A stretch of DNA of 32,817 nt from Dehalococcoidia bacterium UBA2777 (lineage in GTDB: Bacteria; Chloroflexota; Dehalococcoidia; UBA2247; UBA2777): NCBI GenBank assembly GCA_002352365.1, contig DEIJ01000171.1:1-32817 (forward strand). Direction: 5' to 3'. Below, piece by piece: positions 1 through 7,571 of this stretch (its first letter is position 1; every line of letters starts with the position of its first letter). A program made the translations under genes and the position numbers. The notes beneath the pieces are model-generated. The model was given only the letters and a program-made list of their open reading frames with translations, had not been told where the DNA came from and ran no database searches.

Positions 1-154
1 ATTCCCGCTCCCTTTGATAAAACCTGATGGTCTGGGCACAAATCCCTTGACTTCGCGAGCTGAGGAATTTTGTTAACAAGATGGGGTCCTGATTTGTTAA
101 CAGACTTCGGTTATTGAGCAGCGGAATGCTGCTGCTCTGTATTTGGATTTTCAA
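1..154 (-). CDS. Probable tyrosine recombinase (integrase), N-terminal fragment cut by the window edge
   Basis: An open minus-strand frame runs from a TTG at 152-154 to the left edge without a stop (51 codons). Its end reads FLSSRSQGICAQTIRFYQRE, which has the pattern of the N-terminal SAM-like core-binding domain of tyrosine recombinases (FL..R...GLS..TI..Y...L). The catalytic domain (R, H-x-x-R, Y) would lie outside the window, so the family call rests on this short segment. It sits immediately behind the 3' end of tRNA-Lys on the same strand, which is the usual layout of an integrative element inserted at a tRNA. No Shine-Dalgarno sequence is obvious before the TTG, and an in-frame TTG further in is possible. 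It could also be a remnant. Confidence 0.45.
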   Translation of the reverse strand, partial: MKIQIQSSSIPLLNNRSLLTNQDPILLTKFLSSRSQGICAQTIRFYQRERE

Positions 155-227
155 TGAGGCGCAGAGGACTCGAACCTCTAACCGGCTGATTAAGAGTCAG
201 CTGCTCTTCCTATTGAGCTAGCGCCCC
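155..227 (-). tRNA. tRNA-Lys (anticodon CTT)
   Basis: Read on the minus strand the sequence folds as a full cloverleaf. The acceptor stem is GGGGCGC/GCGCCTC with one G-U pair, the D-arm is GCTC/GAGC, the anticodon stem is GCTGA/TCAGC with loop CTCTTAA (anticodon CTT), and the T-arm is AGAGG/CCTCT around TTCGAGT. The discriminator is A and CCA is not encoded. A near-consensus promoter lies 31 nt upstream. The 3' end abuts the putative integrase frame. Confidence 0.96.
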
Positions 228-257
228 ATATTGACCTCTCTTCAAACGGCTGGGCAA

Positions 258-286
258 ATAATATCAGCCACGCCCAGCAAAGTCAA
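258..286 (-). promoter_or_regulatory. Sigma70-type promoter of tRNA-Lys
   Basis: On the minus strand, TTGACT (286-281) is followed after exactly 17 nt by TATTAT (263-258). Transcription would begin near 251, about 24 nt before the mature tRNA 5' end at 227. Both hexamers are near consensus. Confidence 0.75.
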
Positions 287-343
287 ACCTGTTAATCAGA
301 AAAGGCAACACTAAAAACTTCCCTTTCAGCAGTCTATCAAAGC

Positions 344-2470
344 TTATTTCACTCGTTCTAAAGGTGCTAGGCTGAGCAGTAGTCTTTTAGTCCCCACCCC
401 CCCTTGAAAGTCTACAATGATCTCATGGTCATCCCGAATAGAGGTACAGCTTCGAACTACCCCCTGACCAAACTTGGCATGGCACACCTGGTCGCCAGCT
501 TCCAAAGCCAATAACACAGGAGTGGCCTTTCTCTGTTCACCTACAGGCTTTACCGAGTGTGGCGGGATATCTCGGAGGAAGCGAGAGGGGCCACTGCTAC
601 TCCCGAATAGACTGCGGCGCTGGGCATAAACTAGGTAGAGGTGGCTTTTGGCTCGTGTCATCCCCACATAACACAAGCGGCGCTCTTCCTCCATCTGCGC
701 CGGAGCGGCAAAGGACCTTCTATGAGGGAGAATGCCCTCTTCCATGCCAACAATAAAAACCGTCCCGAACTCCAGCCCTTTGGCTTGATGCAGGGTGATA
801 AGAGTCACCGTGTCTTTATTCTCATCCAAATTATCCACCTCGGACACCAAAGTCACCTGGTCTAAAAAGGAAGCCAGGCTTTGTTTGGGTTCAAGCCCCC
901 GAAAGCCATTAGCTACAGCGCGCAACTCCAAGATGTTATCCCAGCGCTCCTCTCCCCTGTCCGTTTCCCGAATCCACTCTTGGTATCTTGAGGCCTGAAG
1001 CACAAAATCCAGTAGATCAGCCACATTGAGTGATTCGCTTTGGGCAATTAGCTGTTTAAGCAGGGCAAAGAAATTGATTAGAGACTCTAGGCTGCGTCGG
1101 GGAAGACTGGGAGAGGCTCTTCCTGCGGCGATAAGCTCCAGCCCAGCATATAGAGGTATACTTTGAGCATTTGCCCACCGGGCTAGCTCAGTCAAGGTTC
1201 GCTGCCCGATACCTCTCCCGGGTACATTGATTATCCGCGCCAAGCTAACGCTGTCATAGGGGTTATGGATAAGCCTGAGATAGGCGATAACGTCCTTAAT
1301 CTCCCGCCGCTCGTAGAAGCGGAGGGCACCTACAAGTTGATAAGGCATTCCGTAGCGGATAAATGCCTCCTCAATTGCCCGCGACTGAGCATTAGTGCGA
1401 TACATCACGGCACATTCGCCAGGTGAAACTTCACCTTGGCTTGCCAAGCGCTCTATCTCGCTGACCACAAATTGCGCCTCTTCCTCAGCATCCTCGGTTT
1501 CAATAAGAGCCACTGGCGCGCCTATCTCATTGTCACTCCATACTTTCTTCTCCTTGCGTTGCTTATTGCGGGAGATAACCTGTTGAGCCGAGTTCAAAAT
1601 AGTCTGACTAGAGCGATAGCTTTGCTCCAGATAAACTACCTTAGCCTCGGGGTAGTCTTTCTCAAAATTGAGGATATTACGCAAGTCGGCACACCTCCAG
1701 GAATATATCGACTGATCGGGGTCGCCGACTACACAAATGTTGCCATACCTTCCGGCTAGTTGTCTGGCCAGGGCATATTGGGCGATATTGGTATCCTGAA
1801 ATTCATCGATGAGGAGGTAGAGGTAGCGAGATTGGTATCGGGCAAGAATTTGAGGTTGACTACGGAACAGGTGCACTGTTCTCATAATGAGGTCATCAAA
1901 ATCTAAAGCCTTACTCTGGCCGAGGAGTTGCTGATAGTGCTGGTACACTCGCTGCACAATTTCCTCAAAATAGCTACGCGCCTGATCAGCATAATCCTCT
2001 GGGGTCATAAGCTGGCTTTTAGCTCCAGTTATAGCCCGGTGGATCGCTTTAGGATTTGCCTGCTTAGGGTCAAGGCCAATCTCCTGAAGACTGCGCTTTA
2101 TTAAGTTGAGCTGATCATCCTCATCGTAGATAACAAATTTAGGGTCGATGCTTACCCTTTCCCCTTCCTGGTGTAAGATACGACAGCAGATAGCGTGGAA
2201 AGTGCCTAGGGTTAGCTCGTCTGTTGCCTGGCCTAAGAGTTGGCAAAGTCTATGTTTCATTTCATTGGCAGCTTTATTGGTAAAGGTAACTGCCATGATA
2301 CGGCGGGGGTTAGTGCCCAAGATGCCAACTAGATAAGCAACTCGATGAGCAATCACTTTGGTTTTGCCGCTGCCCGGACCAGCGATAATAAGCAAGGGCC
2401 CGGTTACAGTTTCCACCGCCTGGCGTTGAGCTGGGTTAAGCCCCGAAAGGATTTCCATATCTTGGCCCAT
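344..2470 (-). CDS. pcrA: ATP-dependent DNA helicase PcrA/UvrD (superfamily 1A)
   Basis: This is a 3'-5' DNA helicase of about 708 aa for nucleotide-excision and mismatch repair and for clearing recombination intermediates. Visible motifs (numbered from the chosen start) are the Q-motif LNPAQRQAV (11-19), Walker A GPGSGKT (31-37), motif Ia TFTNKAANEM (62-71) and Walker B DEFQDT (222-227), then GDPDQSIYSWR, the motif IV QSYRSS, the motif V/VI elements TLHQAKGLEF and VGMTRAKSHLYL. A PcrA-type C-terminal tail follows (GDQVCHAKFGQG...VDF). The start at 2470 has AGGA with an 8-nt spacer. An in-frame ATG at 2503 has no ribosome site and lies inside the decayed pgk sequence, so its extra 11 residues are probably not native. 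ATG 2458 is a further alternative. Confidence 0.95.
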   Translation of the reverse strand: MGQDMEILSGLNPAQRQAVETVTGPLLIIAGPGSGKTKVIAHRVAYLVGILGTNPRRIMAVTFTNKAANEMKHRLCQLLGQATDELTLGTFHAICCRILHQEGERVSIDPKFVIYDEDDQLNLIKRSLQEIGLDPKQANPKAIHRAITGAKSQLMTPEDYADQARSYFEEIVQRVYQHYQQLLGQSKALDFDDLIMRTVHLFRSQPQILARYQSRYLYLLIDEFQDTNIAQYALARQLAGRYGNICVVGDPDQSIYSWRCADLRNILNFEKDYPEAKVVYLEQSYRSSQTILNSAQQVISRNKQRKEKKVWSDNEIGAPVALIETEDAEEEAQFVVSEIERLASQGEVSPGECAVMYRTNAQSRAIEEAFIRYGMPYQLVGALRFYERREIKDVIAYLRLIHNPYDSVSLARIINVPGRGIGQRTLTELARWANAQSIPLYAGLELIAAGRASPSLPRRSLESLINFFALLKQLIAQSESLNVADLLDFVLQASRYQEWIRETDRGEERWDNILELRAVANGFRGLEPKQSLASFLDQVTLVSEVDNLDENKDTVTLITLHQAKGLEFGTVFIVGMEEGILPHRRSFAAPAQMEEERRLCYVGMTRAKSHLYLVYAQRRSLFGSSSGPSRFLRDIPPHSVKPVGEQRKATPVLLALEAGDQVCHAKFGQGVVRSCTSIRDDHEIIVDFQGGVGTKRLLLSLAPLERVK

Positions 2471-2471
2471 T

Positions 2472-2683
2472 TTATTTATCCTGCTGCCACCCCGCGGAGA
2501 CATGGGTCATTTTGCCCGCCAAGCCTAGCTTCTCCGATGAAAAGGGCCCAGGGTGGATGGGGTTCCTTCCTGGAGAGCCTTGCTAATAGTCCCAAGCTCT
2601 CGTTCGATGAGAAATCCAGCTACCGCAGAAAGGTGATGGGCCACACCGAAAGTTGAGGCATGGACTCTGTGGGTAATACCGGA
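2472..2683 (-). pseudogene. Decayed phosphoglycerate kinase (pgk) remnant with internal deletion
   Basis: No intact gene lies here, but minus-strand translation shows two pieces of phosphoglycerate kinase. One frame (2683 down to a TAG at 2525-2527) reads HRVHASTFGVAHHLSAVAGF followed by LIERELGTISKALQ. This matches the family segment AHRAHAS(T/S)xG...LPAVAGFLxEKE(L/I)xxLxKAL near residues 165-200. A second frame (2534 down to a TAA at 2472-2474) reads EKLGLAGKMTHVSAG, matching the C-terminal EKLGLADKMTHVSTGGGAS near residue 355. The roughly 150 residues between them are missing and the frames differ. The call comes from recognising family signatures by eye. It explains the anomalous N-terminal extension of the neighbouring helicase frame. 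Confidence 0.72.
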
Positions 2684-2701
2684 TGTCGCCGATGGTTCTT
2701 T

Positions 2702-3492
2702 TCAACTCGTTTCCCCCCGTAGAATGCTATCTAAACTTTGCTTTATTTGTTTTGCCTCCTCTACTGCTTCAGGAGCAGTTTCAAAGACGCCTACTCCGAG
2801 GCGATCAGCTTCTATTATACCAGGGTTGTAGCTTATGAAGCCAAGCACCTCAAAATCGGCTAGGCTTGTTAAGATAAATTGACGGTCGGCATCACTTTGA
2901 ACCTTGGAGCCTACCAGGTAAAGTCTAGCGATCCCGATATCTTGGGCTAATTTTCTGATTGCCACGGCGGTTTGTAAGCTCCGACTCCCCGGCTCCACCA
3001 CCACAATAAGGGCATCTACCCCCTGAGCGGTACCTCGACCCAAATGTTCTAGTCCAGCGTCCATATCCATGATGACCACTTCCGAGCGGCTGAGCAATAA
3101 ATGAGTCAGCAGACTGCGAAGCAAGGCGCTCTCGGGACACATGCACCCTCCGCCTCCCGCTTTCACTGTGCCCATAATCAGAAGTTTGATATTGTCCCTA
3201 GTGATGGCGAAACGATCGGGAATGTCATCAACTCTAGGGTTAAGTCTAAAATAAGGAGCCATACCGCCTGGCTTTGCCCCGGTGCGCTCCTCGATTAAAT
3301 CCTCTAGCTCAGCAATAGGAGTGATCGAGCCTGCCTCACTTGCCGAAATACCCAATGCAGTAGCCAGATTGGCATCAGGATTAGCATCAATGGCAATAAC
3401 CCTGTTACCCGCAGCAGAATAAACTCGAGCCAAAAGACCAGCCAGGGTGGTTTTACCCACCCCCCCTTACCAGCAATAGCAATCTTGGGCAT
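2702..3492 (-). CDS. cooC: CooC-type CO dehydrogenase nickel-insertion ATPase, interrupted by a 1-nt frameshift
   Basis: This is a MinD/ParA-like P-loop ATPase that helps load nickel into anaerobic carbon monoxide dehydrogenase. The start is ATG 3490-3492, preceded by AAGGGGGA, and gives MPKIAIAGKGG. The frame then breaks in a G7 tract (plus-strand C7 at 3460-3466). One extra G would restore the deviant Walker A KGGVGKTTLAG and join the 252-residue downstream frame. Other CooC features are IDANPDANLA (switch I region), the CxC metal motif GGGCMCPESALLR and DMDAGLEHLGRGT (Walker B/switch II). The rest of the gene is undamaged, so a homopolymer sequencing error or a very recent mutation is more likely than an old pseudogene. 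No CO dehydrogenase gene lies in the window. Confidence 0.88.
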
Positions 3493-3509
3493 ATTTATCC
3501 CCCTTAAAG

Positions 3510-3539
3510 ATTGTAGCAAAAGTTCTCTGCTGAATCCAA
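3510..3539 (-). promoter_or_regulatory. Putative cooC promoter
   Basis: On the minus strand, TTGGAT (3539-3534) and TACAAT (3515-3510) are separated by 18 nt, which places the start of transcription just upstream of the cooC ribosome site. It is back-to-back with the promoter of the divergent CoA-transferase operon, so the two could be co-regulated. Confidence 0.5.
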
Positions 3540-3550
3540 TGGGATAATAT

Positions 3551-3580
3551 TTGCATTTTTACCTAGTTTTTAGTTATAAT
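3551..3580 (+). promoter_or_regulatory. Putative promoter of the CoA-transferase/oxidoreductase/dehydratase operon
   Basis: TTGCAT (3551-3556) and a perfect TATAAT (3575-3580) are separated by 18 nt. A start near 3587 gives a leader of about 65 nt before the ATG at 3652. The surrounding DNA is AT-rich. It is the best promoter upstream of the same-strand block that ends at the hairpin at 11384. Confidence 0.6.
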
Positions 3581-3651
3581 TCGAAAATGAAGAATCATGA
3601 AGCTCCCCTAGGGGTGATTTGGCAAATAAAATTTTACAGGAGGTGAAGCAG

Positions 3652-4866
3652 ATGGTTAGACCACTAGATGGGGTTCGTGTTCTGGATTGGACAATATTTC
3701 AACAGGGGCCAGTTTGTGGCGCAATGTTGGCTGATTTGGGGGCTGATGTCATCAAGATAGAACACCGCATTGAAGGTGACCCAGCACGAGGGCTGATGGC
3801 GATGATAGGTACCATGATTGGTGATGTGGGAGGGCGAAATCCCTATTACGAGAACAATAATCGTGGCAAGAGATGCATCACCATAGACCTAAGGAAGGAT
3901 AAGGGGAAGGAACTCGTTTATAAGCTGGTAGAAAAGAGTGATGTCTTTCTGCACAATCATCGTATGGGTGCCGCCGAGAGGATGGGCATGGACTATGAAA
4001 CCCTCAAGAAGTACAATCCCAAGCTCATTTACTGCCATGCCTCAGGGTGGGGGCCAAAGGGCGAGGATGCCTTTAATCCTTCGGCTGATTATACCGGGGT
4101 GGCGAGGTCAGGGATTATGAGTGTAGCTGGGGAGCCGGATATGCCGCCACAGATGGTGCAGGCCGGCATTGCTGATCAAATGGGAGCGACCACCTCCGCT
4201 TACGGGATATTAGCCGCCCTGATTGCTCGAGATAGATATGGGATAGGCCAAAAGGTGGATGCTTCTTTATTGGGTGGCATGACCTGGCTTTTGGGACTCG
4301 CTGTGTCCATGCGCCTTATTTCAAAGATACCTACAATGCGGTCAGCTAGAAAGAAAGCGGGGAATCCCCTGTGGAACCATTATAGATGTAAGGATGATAA
4401 ATGGATCGCCTTAGCCCATCTCCAGCCGGATAAATTCTGGCCCAATTTCTGCACTGCAATGGAGATTCAGCACCTGGAAAAGGATACCAAGTATGAGAAT
4501 ATGATGGCCAGAGCCCAACATTGCAGCGAACTTATTGATATCCTCGATGGGATTTTTGCTACTAAAACGAGAGATGAATGGTCGAAGATATTCAGGGAAA
4601 ATGGGGTGATTTTTGCCTCAGTTAACACCCTCGAGGACTTAGAATTTGACTGCCAGATGATAGCCAATGAATATATCACCGAGTGTGAGCATCCGGCTTG
4701 GGGCAAGGTCAAGGAGATAGGCTTCCCGGTTACCTTCAGCGAGACGCCGATGAAGATAACCAGAGAGGCACCTCAGTTTGGCCAGCATAAGGAGGAGATT
4801 CTTATGGAAGTCCTTGGCTATGGTTGGGATGAGGTCAACAAGCTCAAAGATGAGGAGATCATCTAA
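3652..4866 (+). CDS. Family III (CaiB/BaiF-type) CoA-transferase, copy 1
   Basis: The protein is about 404 aa and of a family that moves CoA between organic acids. Family features are the N-terminal PLDGVRVLDWTIFQQGPVCG, the nucleotide-fold segment LADLGADVIKIEHR (28-39), the NRGKRCITIDL strand (70-80), and a candidate catalytic Asp near 146 in PSADYTGVARSG. The C-terminus is GQHKEEILMEVLGYGWDEV. The start at 3652 is set by AGGAGGTG six bases upstream; an in-frame TTG at 3619 has no such site. It is clearly paralogous to the gene at 7572 throughout. The substrate cannot be read from the sequence. Bile-acid, carnitine, phenyllactate (FldA) and succinyl-CoA:benzylsuccinate transferases all share this fold. 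The neighbouring dehydratase family makes a 2-hydroxy acid or an aromatic acid plausible. Confidence 0.9.
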   Translation: MVRPLDGVRVLDWTIFQQGPVCGAMLADLGADVIKIEHRIEGDPARGLMAMIGTMIGDVGGRNPYYENNNRGKRCITIDLRKDKGKELVYKLVEKSDVFLHNHRMGAAERMGMDYETLKKYNPKLIYCHASGWGPKGEDAFNPSADYTGVARSGIMSVAGEPDMPPQMVQAGIADQMGATTSAYGILAALIARDRYGIGQKVDASLLGGMTWLLGLAVSMRLISKIPTMRSARKKAGNPLWNHYRCKDDKWIALAHLQPDKFWPNFCTAMEIQHLEKDTKYENMMARAQHCSELIDILDGIFATKTRDEWSKIFRENGVIFASVNTLEDLEFDCQMIANEYITECEHPAWGKVKEIGFPVTFSETPMKITREAPQFGQHKEEILMEVLGYGWDEVNKLKDEEII

Positions 4867-4980
4867 AGAAGAGGCGAAGGCTTTGCCAGGAAAAAGGCTC
4901 AGCCCCCTTTGAACTTTTCTTAAGGTGCTGGGGTGAGAGGGTAATCATCTTTTTAATGAGACCTATGGTAGAGGATTATT

Positions 4981-6069
4981 ATGGGTGAGAAGGTGCTGAT
5001 CGACGGTAACGAGGCGATAGGTCGTGGTGCTATCCAGGCTGGCTGCAAGTACTTCTTCGGTTATCCCATTACCCCCCAGAATGAGATCCCAGAGTTTATG
5101 TCCCGAGAATTACCCCAGATTGGAGGCGTTTTCGTTCAAACAGAAAGTGAAACCGCCTCGGTGTATATGGTATATGGTGGTGCCCTAGCAGGGGCAAGGG
5201 TGATGACCTCCACCTCAAGCTGCGGCTTTAGCCTGATGCAAGAAGGGATTTCCTACATCGCTGAGGCTGAGATGCCTGCTGTAATAGTCAACGTTATGCG
5301 AATGGGTCCCGGGATAGGGACCGGGGGACAACATGGCCAGACGGACTATCGCCAGGTTACCAAAGGGGGAGGGCATGGTGCCTACCGGTGCATCGTGCTT
5401 GCCTCTTATTCCCCCCAGGAGTGCTTTGATCATATGCAGCTTGCCTTTCACCTGGCTGATAAGTATCGGATACTGGTTTTGGTGCTCTCCGACTTCATAA
5501 TTGGGCGCATGGCAGAGCCGGTGGAGCTAAGAACCCTCTCCTTCGATGAACCCCTGCCCCAGAAAGACTGGGCTCTAACTGGCAAAGCCAAAAAAGGAGG
5601 AATGAGGAGATTCTATATCTCTGGGCTTATTATGTCACCTCCCGCCTATCACCAGCATATGATCGAGAAATACCAGACGATAGTTGATTCTGAGATCAGG
5701 TACGAAACCTACAGGGATGAAGATGCCGAACTGCTACTAGTAAGTTATGGTTCCTCAGCCAAGATGGCTAAAGGAGCAGTTGATCGGGCTCGAGCTGAAG
5801 GAGCCAAGGTGGGATTGTTTCGTCCCATAACCTTGTGGCCTTTCCCTGAGGAAGCAGTAAGAGGGGCAGCTTATCGGGTAGGAAAGGTTCTGGTAGTAGA
5901 GGATAGCCCGGGAGAGTTAGTTGAAGATGTGAAGTTTGCGGTGCAGGGGCGAGTTCCAGTCCATCTTTTGGGCATCTGGGGTCGTTATACCCCACGAGGT
6001 TTGATGGCTGCAGGGTCAGGCATCATCTATCCCGAGAAAATCCTCCAGGAGATGAGGAGTTTACTGTGA
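4981..6069 (+). CDS. 2-oxoacid:ferredoxin oxidoreductase, alpha subunit (VorB/KorA-like)
   Basis: The protein is 362 aa. It starts GNEAIGRGAIQAGCKYFFGY followed by PITPQNEIPEFM, the signature of the pyrimidine-binding domain of 2-oxoacid:ferredoxin oxidoreductase alpha chains (PorA/VorB/KorA). It continues with ESETASVYMVYGGALAGARV and TSTSSCGFSLMQEG, and the C-terminal domain includes VEDSPGELVEDVK. With the next two genes it would oxidatively decarboxylate a 2-oxoacid to the acyl-CoA, reducing ferredoxin. It resembles the 2-oxoisovalerate/2-oxoglutarate type more than pyruvate oxidoreductase, but the substrate is not determined. The start has a GAGG at modest distance. Its stop overlaps the beta start (GTGA). 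It lies 114 nt after CoA-transferase 1. Confidence 0.92.
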   Translation: MGEKVLIDGNEAIGRGAIQAGCKYFFGYPITPQNEIPEFMSRELPQIGGVFVQTESETASVYMVYGGALAGARVMTSTSSCGFSLMQEGISYIAEAEMPAVIVNVMRMGPGIGTGGQHGQTDYRQVTKGGGHGAYRCIVLASYSPQECFDHMQLAFHLADKYRILVLVLSDFIIGRMAEPVELRTLSFDEPLPQKDWALTGKAKKGGMRRFYISGLIMSPPAYHQHMIEKYQTIVDSEIRYETYRDEDAELLLVSYGSSAKMAKGAVDRARAEGAKVGLFRPITLWPFPEEAVRGAAYRVGKVLVVEDSPGELVEDVKFAVQGRVPVHLLGIWGRYTPRGLMAAGSGIIYPEKILQEMRSLL

Positions 6070-6854
6070 AAGGAGAAGCTGCCAAAGAGAAAATCTATGG
6101 AACGCCAAAGTTGAGAGTTCCTATACCTTTTAGCATGTTTTGCCCCGGCTGCCATTATGGCATTATTGTTCGCCTCCTCTGCGAGGTAATTGAGGAATTG
6201 GGGATCGAGGGCAGGGCTATAGGGCTTGCGGGCGTCGGTTGCAGCTTCGGCCCTTTCCCAATGCTTATTGATGTCGACTTCACCGCTTGCCCCCATGGGC
6301 GCGCCCCTGCTATGGCAACGGCTATCAAGCGTATTCACCCCGAGGCCATTGTATTCACCGTGCAAGGGGATGGGGATTTGGGGGCTATCGGCTTGGGTTG
6401 CTTCATGAACACCCTCCTTCGCGGTGAGAAGCTGACCACCATCTTCTTAAACAATGCCTGCTACGGAACAACTGGAGGGCAGATGGCACCTACTACTCCA
6501 TGGGGAATGCGAACCACTACTACTCCCAAGGGGCGAGATCCCAGTACGACCGGCTTTCCCCTGCATGCTGCCGAGCTCACAGCCACAATGAAAGGTGTGG
6601 CCTACTCTGCTCGTTGCAGCGTCCATACTGCGGCCAACTTCCAACGAGCCAAAAAAGCGGTAAAGATGGCCTTCCAGAAGCAAATGGATGGGATTGGATA
6701 CGGCTTTGTAGAGTTCCTCTCTGCTTGTCCCCCTAATTGGGGAATGACTCCTGTCGATTGTTTGAAATTTCTTTCTGAGAGGATGATTGCTGAATATCCT
6801 TTGGGTGAGTTCAAGAATGCAAATGCTATCGAACTACCAGGTGAGTGGATGTAA
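6066..6854 (+). CDS. 2-oxoacid:ferredoxin oxidoreductase, beta (thiamine diphosphate) subunit
   Basis: The protein is 262 aa and binds thiamine diphosphate and an Fe-S cluster. Cluster cysteines are in FCPGCHYG (C26, C29), with further cysteines near 59 and 204. The family motif (H)GRAPAMATAIKR is at 78-89. The ThDP motif starts GDGDLGAIG (101-109) and ends LNN (128-130). The GTG start at 6066 overlaps the alpha stop by 4 nt and follows a GAGATGAGGAG site, implying translational coupling. A threonine-rich insert at about 135-160 (TTGGQMAPTTPWG) is normal for KorB/VorA-type chains. It acts with the alpha and gamma genes on either side. Confidence 0.93.
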   Translation: MKGEAAKEKIYGTPKLRVPIPFSMFCPGCHYGIIVRLLCEVIEELGIEGRAIGLAGVGCSFGPFPMLIDVDFTACPHGRAPAMATAIKRIHPEAIVFTVQGDGDLGAIGLGCFMNTLLRGEKLTTIFLNNACYGTTGGQMAPTTPWGMRTTTTPKGRDPSTTGFPLHAAELTATMKGVAYSARCSVHTAANFQRAKKAVKMAFQKQMDGIGYGFVEFLSACPPNWGMTPVDCLKFLSERMIAEYPLGEFKNANAIELPGEWM

Positions 6855-6873
6855 TGCTAGGGAAGAAAAAGGC

Positions 6874-7434
6874 ATGGATTATTTTGCGCTGACAATAGCT
6901 GGGCTTGGAGGCCAAGGCGCTTTAGTAATTGGCAGGCTACTAGCTGAAGCAGGGATGTCGAAATACAACCATGTAAGCTACTTCCCCAATTATTCAGCAG
7001 CGATGAGAGGAGGGGAGAGCGAGTGCACGATTATTCTTTCCAATGAAGAGATCAGCTCCCCAGCATGGCTTGAGCCTTCATCGTTGATCCTTATGGGCCC
7101 GGCACCGCTAGAGGAGTTTGAACAAAGGGCCAAGCCAGGTGGTTTGGTGATGATAGACAGCTCACTGGTAACTAAGCAGGTGAGCAGGAAAGATGTAGAG
7201 GTATTCTATATCCCTGCCTCCAAAACTGCTACCGAACTTGGTGACAGTCGAGTGGCTAACTTTGTCTTTCTTGGGGCATACCTTAAGGCTACAGAAGCAG
7301 TTTCGCTGGAGCTTATTGAGGAGGCATTAGAGAAGAGATTAGCTGGTGGAAAGTGGGATGCCTTGCTCTCCCTGGATAAACGAGCTTTAAGAGAAGGAGC
7401 AAGGCTGGTAGAGAGAAGGCAAGGGGTGAACTAA
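6874..7434 (+). CDS. 2-oxoacid:ferredoxin oxidoreductase, gamma subunit
   Basis: The protein is 186 aa, with the gamma-chain signature TIAGLGGQGALVIGRLLAEA near the N-terminus and the conserved PNYSAAMRGGESECTIILS segment. This chain closes the CoA-binding site of the complex. The ATG at 6874 is chosen because AGGGAAG precedes it and the signature begins a few residues in. An upstream in-frame start at 6787 would overlap the beta gene by 68 nt. No separate delta (2x[4Fe-4S] ferredoxin) gene follows, so the complex would be alpha-beta-gamma only and would hand electrons to a ferredoxin encoded elsewhere. Confidence 0.91.
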   Translation: MDYFALTIAGLGGQGALVIGRLLAEAGMSKYNHVSYFPNYSAAMRGGESECTIILSNEEISSPAWLEPSSLILMGPAPLEEFEQRAKPGGLVMIDSSLVTKQVSRKDVEVFYIPASKTATELGDSRVANFVFLGAYLKATEAVSLELIEEALEKRLAGGKWDALLSLDKRALREGARLVERRQGVN

Positions 7435-7571
7435 CTCAAACGGGAATTCTGCTACAGATATGGCCTTTACAAGGCCCGGGGTGATTTTGTTGAATTGAGG
7501 TAAGGGTGGTAAACTGATTGGTAGGGAAAGGAAAAAGGGGATGGTAACACCACCACGAAAGGAGGAATAAG

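Noticed and set aside
61..112. Repeated TTGTTAACA (75-83 and 93-102 area) as a possible attachment or operator repeat
   Set aside because: Both copies encode similar residues (LLTNQ and LLTKF) in the putative integrase frame and have no symmetric arrangement. They are too short to call.
2345..2656. Plus-strand open frame of 103 codons opposite the pcrA start and the pgk remnant
   Set aside because: It has no ribosome site or family motifs, while the other strand carries pcrA and clear PGK fragments.
4867..4980. Gap after CoA-transferase 1 as a terminator
   Set aside because: No stable stem followed by a T-run is visible.
7435..7571. Gap between the gamma subunit and CoA-transferase 2 as a separate promoter or riboswitch
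   Set aside because: No paired -35/-10 elements or conserved aptamer-like folding seen, only the AAAGGAGG ribosome site.
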